A stretch of 44,666 nucleotides of DNA. It comes from Deltaproteobacteria bacterium. GTDB taxonomy: Bacteria; Myxococcota; B64-G9. This document shows positions 21,036-30,232 of the stretch, piece by piece. A program made the position numbers and the translations under genes. The notes below the pieces were generated by a model, which made no database searches, was not told the DNA's origin, and saw only the letters and a list, made by a program, of their open reading frames with translations. Every line of letters starts with the position of its first letter. The first letter of the stretch is position 1. Where the stretch lies: positions 1-44,666 of the forward strand of contig JAFCZJ010000028.1 of the NCBI GenBank assembly GCA_019314375.1, written 5' to 3'.

Positions 21036-21049
21036 AACCAATATTGAAA

Positions 21050-21865
21050 TCAGTCGGGGATGACCAGTGTTTTGGGGTCGAAGTCGGCTCGCGGGAATTG
21101 GGGGTCCATTTCTTCCAGGGTGCGGACCAGGATCTCGGAGATGGCGAGGTTGCGGAACCATTTTCTGTCCGAGGAGATGACGAACCAGGGGGCTTGCTTG
21201 GTGGAGCACTTGCCCAGGACATCTTCGAAGGCCTTCATGTAGTCGTCCCAGTACTTGCGCTCTTCGAAATCCTGGGGGTTGACCTTCCAGCGCTTGTCGG
21301 GCCGGTCGATGCGCTCTTGAAAGCGAGCTTTCTGCTCATCTTTTGAGATGTGCAAGAAGAACTTCACGATGCGGGTGCCATGATCCGCCAGGTGTGCTTC
21401 AAAGTCGTTGATCATGTTGTAGCGCTTGGACCAAACTTTCTTGGGCACCATGTCGTGGACCCGGACCACCAGCACGTCTTCGTAGTGACTGCGGTTAAAG
21501 ATGCCGATCATGCCCTTGGCCGGAGCGGCCTTGTGAGCACGCCACAAGAAGTCGTGGGCTCGTTCTTCGCTCGTGGGGGCGCGGAAATTGGTCACGCGGC
21601 AGCCCTGGGGGTTGATGCCCTTCATGACGTGGCGAATGGTGCCGTCTTTGCCGCCCGCGTCCATGGCCTGCAAGACGATGAGCAAGCTTTGTTTGCCTTC
21701 GGCGAAAAGCCGGCGTTGCAGCTCGGCCATCTTCAGCCGATTTTTGGCCAGGCGCTCGGCGGCCTCTTCCTTGTTTTTGAGGCCGGCGGCATAATCAGCA
21801 TCCTTGTCCTTCAGGTGTACCCGCTCACCATGCTTGATTAGGAAATGATCGTAGAGCTTCTTCAT
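21050..21865 (-). CDS. ppk2: Polyphosphate kinase 2 family protein (single-domain)
   Basis: A 271-residue soluble enzyme that transfers phosphate between polyphosphate and nucleotides. Walker A is MDAGGKDGTIRH (Lys73), the lid and Arg region includes INPQGCRV and EERAHDFLWR, and the Walker B region is GIFNRSHYEDVLVVRVH (121-137). Near the N-terminus, LLIVLQAMDAGGKDG and AELQRRLFAEGKQ follow the class I/III pattern. The overall sequence style is closest to class III enzymes, which phosphorylate both AMP and ADP, but class cannot be proven by eye. GGGAGG lies upstream of the ATG. It stands alone, convergent with the porin gene and divergent from the beta-helix lipoprotein gene. Confidence 0.92.
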   Translation of the reverse strand: MKKLYDHFLIKHGERVHLKDKDADYAAGLKNKEEAAERLAKNRLKMAELQRRLFAEGKQSLLIVLQAMDAGGKDGTIRHVMKGINPQGCRVTNFRAPTSEERAHDFLWRAHKAAPAKGMIGIFNRSHYEDVLVVRVHDMVPKKVWSKRYNMINDFEAHLADHGTRIVKFFLHISKDEQKARFQERIDRPDKRWKVNPQDFEERKYWDDYMKAFEDVLGKCSTKQAPWFVISSDRKWFRNLAISEILVRTLEEMDPQFPRADFDPKTLVIPD

Positions 21866-21956
21866 GTTTCCTCCCGGTTGGCATCCGAAAAACTTTCGCC
21901 AGCATAGCCCATCGCCTGCCCTCAGCCAAGGCCTGTACGTTTATGGTTTCAAACGC

Positions 21957-21962
21957 TATAAT
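21957..21962 (+). promoter_or_regulatory. TATAAT -10 element immediately before a start codon
   Basis: A perfect TATAAT ends 6 bases before the ATG at 21969, where no ribosome site is seen. If used, transcription would begin at about the start codon, giving a leaderless mRNA. No good -35 match is visible (TGTACG at 21934). Confidence 0.35.
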
Positions 21963-21968
21963 AAAGTC

Positions 21969-23798
21969 ATGTCTTTCTTGCGTACGTTTGGGCTTTTTCT
22001 GCTCCTGTTTTCTCTTGGTGCCTGTGATTTCAAACCAGACTTGGACATGGGGGCTTTTCCGACCTGCGGCGATGGCGGTCTTTGTCCCAACGATTCCTGT
22101 GTCTGCATCGGCGATTCGGTCTGCGTGCCCATCGACAAAAACGAAGACCCGGAGATTTGTGGTTGCTGGCCAGGGGAAGGTTGCGGCCAGGACGGAGGGA
22201 GAGACGCCGGGAGAGACGCCGGGAGAGACGCCGGGAGAGACGCCGGGAGAGATGACGGAGGAGATGACGGAGGAGACGCCGGCAACGGTGACCTGGACGC
22301 CGGTTCGGAGGACGGGGGCATAGACGCAGGGGCGGATGACGGAGGCCCGGAAGACGCCGGTACGACTACGCCGGCGCTTGTCGTGTGCGACGAGAATGGT
22401 GTTTGCGACCCTGAGTTCGAGACCTGTGCCATTTGTCCGCAAGACTGCGGTGAATGCGACGTCTTCCCGCCCGGCAATGTGGAGAGGTATGTCGATGTAA
22501 ACTGTCCCTTTGGCGGCAACGGGCTGGTGAATGAATGTGCTGATGATTCCGGACTTGGCGGTCGTTACAATGATCTGCAGCAGGCATTGAACGAAGCCAC
22601 GCCTGGGACGACCCTGGTTTTGCACGGCGGCGACTACTATCAGCATGACGATTACTTGATTACCCAGCGGGCCGTATTCGGGCTGGAGAACAAGATCGGC
22701 ACCATGGATCATCCCATCGTGATCAGGGCCGCGGATCCATTGGACCCACCGATTCTGCACTCCTGTGACCCATGGAACGACAGTGTTTGCACGGGTTCCG
22801 CTTTGCTGATCCGCGACGTGGCGGGTGTGGTGGTCGATGGTTTGCATTTCGTGGGCAGACTTGAGGTTAAGGGGGGAGATTCCGTTCGTTTACAGAATTT
22901 GGATTGCTCGATGGGCTGGGGCAACTGCGGAGCGGGGGACTGGTCCTGTATTCTTCTGGATACCTGTCGGGCTTGCCATTTGCATCACAACCTCGTGCAT
23001 TCCATAAGCGGCGAAGGATATTGTCAGGGCTGTGAGGCAGGCGAAAGTTGTAGCGTCGCGACACATCCCCCTGACGAGGGCAGGGGGATTCGGCTGCAAA
23101 GTTCAAGCGACTTAATTGTTGAGTTCAACACCATCCAGGCCCCCCCCGCCTTTGGTCTGGACGTGGACGGTTGCTTCGGCATCCATGTGCTTCGCTTCAA
23201 TCGCATGGAGGATGCCTCCATTAGCTCGATTCGCGTGTTCGACAACGAAAGGCTGCAGATCTACGGCAACATTCTTCTGGGTCGAGAGGGCCTGATTGCC
23301 GGTTCATGTCTCGACGTGAGAGATGATGACAACATCCCTCTGCCGACCGATGATTGGGGAATCGTTGCATTCAATACCTGTCTGCGTCACCAGGTTGGAT
23401 TCTCATGGCTGTCGGGTAATCGCCGGATTTTCCTTCAGGCCAACATTTTTGGATTCCTGGGGCAGGAAACTGACTTGTTGCGAAACCTGTTGCTCTCGGG
23501 ATCTTCGCAGCTTTTGGACTACAACGCTTATGACATGGCTGCCGACTATCTAATTATCAACGTCGAAGCAAACACGACCGAGGTTTTCGAGGATTTGCCC
23601 TCCTTCCAGTTGTTTACAGAGCAGGATGCGGCGAGTCTGGAATGCCCAGCATGTTGCTGCGTGTTCTCTTCCTGGCCGCCGGATGTCGAAGGCGACTACA
23701 ATCTGAAGGTGGTGGGCGGGGCTTGTTTTTTTGATTCGAATGGTGAGTCTCGCCAAATCGGGGCCCATTTCTCGGGTCTGAGCGTCGGCTGCGAGTGA
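21969..23798 (+). CDS. Lipoprotein with Asp/Arg/Gly linker and parallel beta-helix domain
   Basis: A 609-residue predicted surface lipoprotein (lipobox LGAC, Cys19). A small Cys-rich segment (CGDGGLCPNDSCVCIGDSVC) is followed by a linker with repeated DAGR and DDGG units encoded by 12-bp repeats near GGGAGAGACGCC (about 22197-22250). From residue about 175 (RYVDVNCPFGGNG) there is a right-handed beta-helix pattern: LQQALNEATPGTTLVLHGG, PIVIRAADP, LLIRDVAGVVVDGLHF, GIRLQSSSDLIVEFNTI and LQIYGNILLG. This is the pectate-lyase/NosD-like fold common in carbohydrate-binding or -cleaving surface proteins. Catalytic residues cannot be identified. The start is set by the signal peptide. Confidence 0.8.
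   Translation: MSFLRTFGLFLLLFSLGACDFKPDLDMGAFPTCGDGGLCPNDSCVCIGDSVCVPIDKNEDPEICGCWPGEGCGQDGGRDAGRDAGRDAGRDAGRDDGGDDGGDAGNGDLDAGSEDGGIDAGADDGGPEDAGTTTPALVVCDENGVCDPEFETCAICPQDCGECDVFPPGNVERYVDVNCPFGGNGLVNECADDSGLGGRYNDLQQALNEATPGTTLVLHGGDYYQHDDYLITQRAVFGLENKIGTMDHPIVIRAADPLDPPILHSCDPWNDSVCTGSALLIRDVAGVVVDGLHFVGRLEVKGGDSVRLQNLDCSMGWGNCGAGDWSCILLDTCRACHLHHNLVHSISGEGYCQGCEAGESCSVATHPPDEGRGIRLQSSSDLIVEFNTIQAPPAFGLDVDGCFGIHVLRFNRMEDASISSIRVFDNERLQIYGNILLGREGLIAGSCLDVRDDDNIPLPTDDWGIVAFNTCLRHQVGFSWLSGNRRIFLQANIFGFLGQETDLLRNLLLSGSSQLLDYNAYDMAADYLIINVEANTTEVFEDLPSFQLFTEQDAASLECPACCCVFSSWPPDVEGDYNLKVVGGACFFDSNGESRQIGAHFSGLSVGCE
22197..22250 (+). repeat. Coding 12-bp tandem repeat in the beta-helix lipoprotein
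   Basis: Four or more 12-bp units GGGAGAGACGCC encode (G)RDA steps of the linker. The unit differs from the linker repeats of the other lipoproteins, so each linker seems to have expanded separately. Confidence 0.85.
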
Positions 23799-23870
23799 TT
23801 TCAACGGCTTGTTTCGCCTCCCATTCTGTGACAGACTGCGCCTCGGATGCTGCATGGAGGCCCGTGGCGT

Positions 23871-26800
23871 ATGTCCAGGCATGATTTGTTAAAACTGGCG
23901 CAAGAACGCATCCTCGTCATGGACGGGGCCATGGGTACGTCCATTCTTGCAGCGAAGCTTGGACCCAAGGACTTCGGTGGACATCCGGGCTGCAATGAGT
24001 TTTTGGTTCGCAGTCGCCCCGATGTGATCGAGACCATCCACCGTGACTATCTGGAAGCCGGCGCTGAGCTTATCCAGACCAATACCTTTTCGGCTTCGGC
24101 CACGACCTTGGCCGAGCACGGCCTGGCCGATGGCTGCGAGCGCCTCAATCGGGAAGCGGCCGAGCTTGCGCGCAAATGCGCGGATGCTTTTTCCACCCCT
24201 GACGCCCCTCGTTTTGTTGGCGCCTCGGTGGGACCCGGCGCCAAGTTGGCGACCCTGGGTCAGATCGATTACGCCACGTTGTATGCGGGCTACCTGCGCC
24301 AGATGGAGGGCCTGGTGGCCGGCGGGGTGGACTTGATCATGGTCGAGACGGTGCAGGATTTGCTGCAGGCCAAGGCCGCGATTGCCGCTGCTCGCGATGC
24401 GATGGGCAAGCGGGCCTTGCCGATTTACTTGTCGGTCACGGTGGAAGAAAGTGGCACCTTGCTCACCGGCCCGGACATGGAGGTGGTTGCGGCGGTGGTC
24501 GCGCCATTGGAACTCGATTTCATCGGACTCAATTGCGCCACCGGCCCGAGCGTCATGGCTGAGCACTTGGCCGCTTTGGCCCGACACACGGCTCTGCCCC
24601 TTGGGGTTTATCCCAACGCGGGCCTGCCGGTCTCGGATGAGAAGGGTGGCCTGCGATACGATTTGGCGGACGAGGACTTTGCAGCAGCCGTGGTCGAGCT
24701 TGCGAAAAGCCTGCCGATTCACCTGGTGGGCGGTTGTTGCGGTACGACTCCTGAGACCATCCGTGTCTTGGTCGAGGCCCTTGCTGGACTCGCGCCTCGT
24801 CAGGTGGACCGAAGTCCGCGTCCCGCGAGTCTTGCCAGCACCTTTCAGGCCGTGACGCTTCGCCAGACCCCTGCGCCGCTTTTCATCGGAGAACGGGCGA
24901 ACGCCACCGGCTCCAAGGCCTTCCGGGAGGCCTTGCAAAAAGGAGATCTGGAGGAGGCCTTTGATCGCCTGACAGCCCAGGCCGAAACGGGCGCTCATGT
25001 ACTGGACCTTTCATGCGCCCACGTAAGCCTGGATGAGCTTGGCTTGATGGAGGATCTCTGCGCTCGGGCCGCCCAGGGATCTCGTTTGCCGCTGTGCATT
25101 GATTCCGAGACACCCGAGGTCATGGAGGCGGCGCTGCGGCTTTGCCCGGGGCGTGTGCTGCTGAATTCCATCCATTTGGAGGATGGCGGCAAACGAGCGG
25201 CCGCGGTCTGTCGGTTGGCCAAACGGCATGGGGCGGCCATCATTGCATTGACCATCGACGAAGAAGGCATGGCCATGGATGTCGAGCGCAAGCTGACCGT
25301 GGCCAAGCGTTTGCATCGACTGGTCTGCCGGGAACACGGCCTTCGGCCTCAAGACCTGTTCATTGATGCTTTGACCTTCGCCATCGCTTCAGGCGAGCCC
25401 AGCCTGCGCGGGGCAGCCAAGGCCACCCTTGAGGCCATTCGGCGCATCAAGCATGAATTGCCCGGTGTGGGCTGCGTGCTGGGTGTGTCCAATGTGAGTT
25501 ACGGATTGAGTCTTCCTGCTCGCAGGGTTTTGAACTCGGTCTTTTTGCATCTGGCCGTGGAGGCTGGTTTGGATGCCGCCATCCTTCACCCCCGTCAGAT
25601 CCAAGCCCTGGCTCAGCTGGCCGATGAGGACAGGCGAGCTGCCGAAGCTTTGATCATGGATGTCGATGGGCAGGCCCTGGAGCGATTCATTCTGCGCTTC
25701 GCTGCCCGGGATGATGAGCTGGTCATGGCGGTCAAATCCGAAGACAGCTGGAACGACGAGGAGGCTGTTTTTCAAGGTGTGCTGCAAGGACGGGTGCGTT
25801 TGATCTTTGCCCGTTTGGATGCGCTTTTGACTGAGCGGGCGGCCGAGTCCATCGTGGCCGATGTCCTGGTGCCTGCGATGCAACGAGTCGGCGAACTCTT
25901 CGCCGAGGGACGACTGCAGCTGCCCTTTGTACTCAAGAGCGCCGAGGCCATGAAGCGAGCCGTGGACAGTCTGGAGCCCCACTTTGCGGCTGGTGCCGAG
26001 AGCAGGCGTTACAAGCTTCTTTTGGCCACCGTCCGTGGTGATGTGCACGACATCGGCAAGAACCTGGTGGACATCATCGTCTCCAATAACGGCTTTGACG
26101 TGGTCAACATGGGGGTTCGTGTGCCCGCTTCGCGTATCCTGGATGCGGTGGCAAGGCACAAACCCGATGTGTTGGGCTTGAGTGGCCTGTTGGTCAGCTC
26201 ATCACAGGCCATGGCTGAGGATTTGGCCCGGTTCCATGCCGCGGGGTTGCGCTTGCCCGTGCTGGTGGGCGGTGCGGCCCTGACCCGGGATTTCGTTCGC
26301 GAGCGTCTTCGCCGGGCGTACCCGGAAGGGTCTGTGATTTATTGCGCTGATGCTTTCTCCGGCCTCCAGGCCATGCAGGCCCTGGCGGCAGGCAAAGAGC
26401 CCGAGCAGGCGAAACCTGCTCGCCCACAAGTGGAAGAGGTGGACGCCGAGCCTGTCGTGGCGACCAGGCTCGATCAAGTCGAAGCCCCCAAGCCGGCCTT
26501 CTTGGGCAGTCGGGTGGCCAGGGATTTGAACCTGGATTTGATATTGGAGTACGTGAATAAGGAGGCCTTGTTCCGGAGTCGTTGGGGGTATCGCCAGCGA
26601 CAGCTTCAGGCCTTCGAACATCGGCGCATCATCAAAGAAGAGGCCGAGCCGCGCTTCGATGCCTTGATTCGTCTTGGTAAGGAAGAAGAACTCTTCGCGC
26701 CTCGCATGGTCTATGGTTTTTATGAAGCCCGGGCCGAAAACGAGACCCTGTGGGTCAAAGGGGATAGCCAAACGCATGCTTTTGCCTTTCCGAGGCGTAA

Positions 26801-27257
26801 CCGGGCGCCCTCTCGTTGCCTGGCTGATTTCGTGCGTCCCGATGCGGACGTCGTGGGTTTTTTCGTGGTCACCCTGGGTGGGGCCGTGGCTTTGCGGGGG
26901 CGTGAGGTTTTCGCCAAAAACGAGTACTTGGATTATTTTTTGCTGCATGGTTTGGCGGTGGAGTTAACCGAAGCCCTGGCTGAATACGCCCACGAGGTGA
27001 TGCGGCATGGCCTGGGGATTGGCGAGGATCATCCCTTGAGTCCTCGGGATCGTACACGCAAGGCCTACCGTGGTGCCCGTTTTGGGTTTGGTTATTCTTG
27101 TTGTCCCGACCTCGCCGCTCATGAAAGGGTCTTTGAGTTGCTGCAGCCCGAGCGCATCGGTGTTCGTCTGTCCGAGACCCATCAGATGATCCCTGAATAT
27201 TCCACGGCGGCGCTGGTCCTGCACCACCCACAGGCTCGTCCCTTCAAGGTAGATTGA
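23871..27257 (+). CDS. metH: Cobalamin-dependent methionine synthase
   Basis: A 1128-residue enzyme that methylates homocysteine from methyltetrahydrofolate. All four modules are present. The homocysteine/zinc domain (about 1-300) has Cys222 and Cys289-Cys290 (GGCCGT) as zinc ligands. The pterin-binding domain (about 325-590) has FIGERANATGS and CIDSETPEVMEAAL. The cobalamin cap and Rossmann domain has GDVHDIGKN with His726 and GLLVSSSQAMAED. The AdoMet activation domain (about 930-1128) has ADVVGFFVVTLG and RGARFGFGYSCCPD. It is shorter than the 1227-residue E. coli enzyme. The ATG at 23871 is chosen because GGAGG lies 10 bases upstream; an ATG at 23847 is possible. No cobalamin or SAM riboswitch fits in the 72-bp gap before it. 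The amidohydrolase gene follows by 20 bp. Confidence 0.96.
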   Translation: MSRHDLLKLAQERILVMDGAMGTSILAAKLGPKDFGGHPGCNEFLVRSRPDVIETIHRDYLEAGAELIQTNTFSASATTLAEHGLADGCERLNREAAELARKCADAFSTPDAPRFVGASVGPGAKLATLGQIDYATLYAGYLRQMEGLVAGGVDLIMVETVQDLLQAKAAIAAARDAMGKRALPIYLSVTVEESGTLLTGPDMEVVAAVVAPLELDFIGLNCATGPSVMAEHLAALARHTALPLGVYPNAGLPVSDEKGGLRYDLADEDFAAAVVELAKSLPIHLVGGCCGTTPETIRVLVEALAGLAPRQVDRSPRPASLASTFQAVTLRQTPAPLFIGERANATGSKAFREALQKGDLEEAFDRLTAQAETGAHVLDLSCAHVSLDELGLMEDLCARAAQGSRLPLCIDSETPEVMEAALRLCPGRVLLNSIHLEDGGKRAAAVCRLAKRHGAAIIALTIDEEGMAMDVERKLTVAKRLHRLVCREHGLRPQDLFIDALTFAIASGEPSLRGAAKATLEAIRRIKHELPGVGCVLGVSNVSYGLSLPARRVLNSVFLHLAVEAGLDAAILHPRQIQALAQLADEDRRAAEALIMDVDGQALERFILRFAARDDELVMAVKSEDSWNDEEAVFQGVLQGRVRLIFARLDALLTERAAESIVADVLVPAMQRVGELFAEGRLQLPFVLKSAEAMKRAVDSLEPHFAAGAESRRYKLLLATVRGDVHDIGKNLVDIIVSNNGFDVVNMGVRVPASRILDAVARHKPDVLGLSGLLVSSSQAMAEDLARFHAAGLRLPVLVGGAALTRDFVRERLRRAYPEGSVIYCADAFSGLQAMQALAAGKEPEQAKPARPQVEEVDAEPVVATRLDQVEAPKPAFLGSRVARDLNLDLILEYVNKEALFRSRWGYRQRQLQAFEHRRIIKEEAEPRFDALIRLGKEEELFAPRMVYGFYEARAENETLWVKGDSQTHAFAFPRRNRAPSRCLADFVRPDADVVGFFVVTLGGAVALRGREVFAKNEYLDYFLLHGLAVELTEALAEYAHEVMRHGLGIGEDHPLSPRDRTRKAYRGARFGFGYSCCPDLAAHERVFELLQPERIGVRLSETHQMIPEYSTAALVLHHPQARPFKVD

Positions 27258-27267
27258 GGTAGATTGA
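27248..27267 (+). repeat. 10-bp perfect tandem duplication at the metH stop codon
   Basis: GGTAGATTGA occurs twice in a row. The first copy contains the metH stop and the second supplies the spacer before the next ribosome site (GAGGAGGAGGGA). Confidence 0.85.
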
Positions 27268-27277
27268 GGAGGAGGGA

Positions 27278-28663
27278 ATGATGTTTCGAAGTGTCCTGAT
27301 TTTGATTTGGATCGCCGTCGTGCTGCCGGTTTCGGCCGCTGAACCCGAAGCCTTGGACGTGTTGCGTCGCACCGTGGACAAGTGCCCACTCTTCGATACC
27401 CATGAACACCTGTCGCCGATCACCGACTTGCAAGGTCGGGACAAGCTGGACTTTCGTCTGCTTTTCGAGCCTTACGTGGTCGATACCATGCGCTCGGCCG
27501 GCATGCCCATGGCGCTCTACGAGCAGGCCATCCAACCAGGGCTTGAGGCCAAGGAGCGTTTTCGCCTCTTCGCGCCATACTGGGAGGCCAGCCGCAATAC
27601 GGCCGCGGCTCGCCTTGCCGAAATCGCCGCCCGTGACCTTTATGGGGTGCCGCGCATTGATGTGGACAGCATTCAGCTTTTAAGTCGCCGCATGAACAAA
27701 GCCTACAAGCAAGGAGACGCCATCGAAAAGGCTTTGAAGCAAGCCGGCATTGAGCGGGTGGTGCTGGACATGGGCTCCAAGCCGCCTCCCGCCGGGGGAC
27801 GCTTTTTGCACGCTGAGCGCTTCGAGGAGTTCGTGCACGTCCACGACTATGGACACATGCAGCGTATGGCCTCAGCCCAGGGCGTCAAACTGGGCGACCT
27901 GGATGATTACCTCAATGCCCTGGATAAGGCTTTTGCCGGCGGTTTGGCCCGACGCATGGTGGCGGTCAAGTCGGCCCTTGGTTATCATCGGCCCTTGGAT
28001 TATCGACCGGCCAGCAAGGTGGCGGCTGCACAAGTTTTCGCGATGCTCAAAAAGCACGAGGATAAGGATTTTCCCCTCAAAGCGGTGCGGCCTTTGCAAG
28101 ATTTCATGATGTTCCATTTGCTGGGTCTTAGCCAGAAGCACAAACTGCCCGTGCAGATTCACACCGGACTTTTGACCGGTTCGGGGAAACCCGTCGCGCG
28201 TTCCAACCCGGCTTTGCTCACGGGCCTCTTTGATCGATTTCCCGGTGTGGATTTTTGTCTCTTGCACGGGAGCTATCCCTTCGGCGGACAATTGGCGGTG
28301 GTGGTGAAGAATCACGCCAACGCCTACTTGGATTTGAGCTGGCTCCTGGGCCTTTCGCCCAGTTACGCCGCTCGCTATTTGGACGAATGGCTGGACCTGG
28401 TGCCAGGCAATAAGATTTTGGCCTTCGGCGGCGACGCCATCCATGTGGAATGGACTTATGCTCAGGCCGGCATGATGCGGGAATTGGTGTTCCAGGTATT
28501 AAGCGGGCGCATGCGGCGGGGTCTTTTGGATCTTGAGCAGGCTCAGCGTTTGGCCAAAGGCTTGTTGCGGGATAACGCCAGGGCCTTTTTTCGCGTCGAC
28601 GGTCTCTTGCCCTTGCACCGCAGGCCCGTGCCCAAGTTGAACGCCATCAAACCAGCAAAGTGA
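27278..28663 (+). CDS. Exported amidohydrolase-superfamily protein
   Basis: A 461-residue protein with a signal peptide (cleaved near SAA, residue 21) and an amidohydrolase/uronate-isomerase-like barrel. The first metal motif is DTHEHL (His42, His44). Later strands carry VQIHTGLLTG, FCLLHGSYPF and LAFGGDAIH, which match the remaining His and Asp metal ligands of the amidohydrolase-2 group. The lack of a lipobox suggests a periplasmic enzyme. The substrate is unknown. GAGGAGGAGGGA upstream strongly supports the start. It lies 20 bp after metH, so it could be co-transcribed, though no pathway link is apparent. Its 3' end overlaps the histidine kinase gene by 17 bp on the opposite strand. Confidence 0.82.
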   Translation: MMFRSVLILIWIAVVLPVSAAEPEALDVLRRTVDKCPLFDTHEHLSPITDLQGRDKLDFRLLFEPYVVDTMRSAGMPMALYEQAIQPGLEAKERFRLFAPYWEASRNTAAARLAEIAARDLYGVPRIDVDSIQLLSRRMNKAYKQGDAIEKALKQAGIERVVLDMGSKPPPAGGRFLHAERFEEFVHVHDYGHMQRMASAQGVKLGDLDDYLNALDKAFAGGLARRMVAVKSALGYHRPLDYRPASKVAAAQVFAMLKKHEDKDFPLKAVRPLQDFMMFHLLGLSQKHKLPVQIHTGLLTGSGKPVARSNPALLTGLFDRFPGVDFCLLHGSYPFGGQLAVVVKNHANAYLDLSWLLGLSPSYAARYLDEWLDLVPGNKILAFGGDAIHVEWTYAQAGMMRELVFQVLSGRMRRGLLDLEQAQRLAKGLLRDNARAFFRVDGLLPLHRRPVPKLNAIKPAK

Positions 28664-30224
28664 AGGTGCTGCCTTCGGGGCCCGTGTCCAGGCGGACGTC
28701 GCCGGAGCGGGTTCGGGCCACCGCCTGAACGATGGCCAAGCCGAGGCCGGTGCCGCCCCTGTCTCTTTCGGTGGTGAAGAAGCGGTCAAAAATGCGTTTT
28801 TGGTTTGCCGGGCTGATGCCGGGGCCCAAATCGCTTACGGCGAAGGCCACTCGACCGTCGGCCTCGCTTGAGACTTTGAGTTTTACCGCTTGACCACCAC
28901 CGTGTCTGGCCGCGTTGTCCAAGAGGTTTCGCAAAGCGCCTTCTAGGTGATCCGGATTGATGGAGAGTTTTTCCGGGGCCTGAGTCAAGTCCAGCTCGAC
29001 ATCGACCTCGGTGGCCTCGGCAAGTCGATGGCACATGGTGTTGATGTCCACGGATGCCGCGTTCTCGGGCGCGCTTTGGATGCGGGCCAGCTCAAGCAGG
29101 CGCACGACCAGGCGCTCCATGCGGCTTGCGTCGGCCAGGATGTTGGCCAGAAAGCGTTCGCGTTGTTCGGCGGGCATGTCCGTGCCTTCTTCGCGGAGTA
29201 GTTCGGCAGCCCCTTGAATGGAAGTGATAGGCGACTTGAGTTCGTGGCTCACGTTGGCTGCGAAGTCGGAGATGTATTCAGCCCGATCCGATAGTTGGCG
29301 CGTCATGGTATCCAGGGCCTCGGCCAGGCTGTGGATTTCCGTGGGCACCAGTCCTTTGGGTTTTTCCACCCGTCCTGATTCGCCCCGGGCGATGGCGTCG
29401 GCGCTTTTTGTGATGGCACGCAGGGGTCGCGTGAAGAGACGGCTGAGCAGCAGGCTGACCAGGAGCGTCAGAAACAAGCTGACCACAAAAGCCGTCGACA
29501 GGGGCCGGCGGGCAAACCAGGCGGCTTTCAGGGGGTCCATGGAGGTTCGTGACATCCAGACGGCACCCACCACCTCGCCGTCGGAGAAGATGGGCAGGGC
29601 CGTGAAAACTCGGATGTCCCCCCTGAGGCTGATGCTTGAAAAAGCCGGCTTGGGCTCGTCGCTCACGCGGTGGCGGGCGACTGCCTGGTAGCGCCCCGCC
29701 AGGGCCGCTTTGACCTCCGGTAAGTGATTCAGGTAGGCGCCCCACCACAGGCCGGTGGAGGCCACCACCGCACCCTCGGCATTCAGAACCCGGGCAGCGG
29801 TCAAGTTGAAGATCTTGGCTCTGTCCAGCAGGGGCTTGATGCTTTTACCTGCCCGCCAGGCTGGACCTTGTGGGTCTTCGGCATAGCGGGTCGGGTCGGC
29901 CGCGGGACCGGATACTTCCCAGTCGCCCTCCAGCATGGGGTTGATGGGGTGATAGCGTTCGTCCTTGGCGTGGTCGGGGCGGATGCGACCGGGTTTGTCC
30001 GACTGCTTGCCTTGGGCCTCGAGCCAATGGCCGCGCCAGGCTTCGGCGATGAGCACGCTTTCGGCGATGAGTTTGACCTCGGTCTCGCGTACGCTTTGCA
30101 CCTGGGTGAACTTCAGGCCCAGTAGCGCCAATATGGGGATGAGCAGGACGAGCCCGTTGACAGTCAAAAGCAGCCAGCGAGAACTCAAGCTTCGGGTTTG
30201 AGCGTGCTTGATCTTTTCGCCCAT
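28647..30224 (-). CDS. Sensor histidine kinase of the exosortase operon
   Basis: A 525-residue membrane kinase, CreC/OmpR-partner type. TM1 is at about 17-37, then a periplasmic sensor of about 200 residues with a PAS/Cache-like strand pattern, TM2 at about 245-267, and HAMP. The HisKA box has His327 in SHELKSPITSIQGA, and the HATPase has N and G boxes (LLDNAARHG, DLGPGISP, GGTGLGLAI). It begins 8 bp after the response-regulator stop and is the last gene of the four-gene operon. It should autophosphorylate in response to an envelope signal and pass phosphate to the neighbouring regulator. The periplasmic domain could monitor the VIT/VWA protein or envelope stress, which is inferred from context. 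Confidence 0.9.
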   Translation of the reverse strand: MGEKIKHAQTRSLSSRWLLLTVNGLVLLIPILALLGLKFTQVQSVRETEVKLIAESVLIAEAWRGHWLEAQGKQSDKPGRIRPDHAKDERYHPINPMLEGDWEVSGPAADPTRYAEDPQGPAWRAGKSIKPLLDRAKIFNLTAARVLNAEGAVVASTGLWWGAYLNHLPEVKAALAGRYQAVARHRVSDEPKPAFSSISLRGDIRVFTALPIFSDGEVVGAVWMSRTSMDPLKAAWFARRPLSTAFVVSLFLTLLVSLLLSRLFTRPLRAITKSADAIARGESGRVEKPKGLVPTEIHSLAEALDTMTRQLSDRAEYISDFAANVSHELKSPITSIQGAAELLREEGTDMPAEQRERFLANILADASRMERLVVRLLELARIQSAPENAASVDINTMCHRLAEATEVDVELDLTQAPEKLSINPDHLEGALRNLLDNAARHGGGQAVKLKVSSEADGRVAFAVSDLGPGISPANQKRIFDRFFTTERDRGGTGLGLAIVQAVARTRSGDVRLDTGPEGSTFTLLV

Positions 30225-30232
30225 GTTGTCTT

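Noticed and set aside
23799..23870. Cobalamin or SAM riboswitch before metH
   Set aside because: The gap is only 72 bp and no conserved riboswitch core was recognised.
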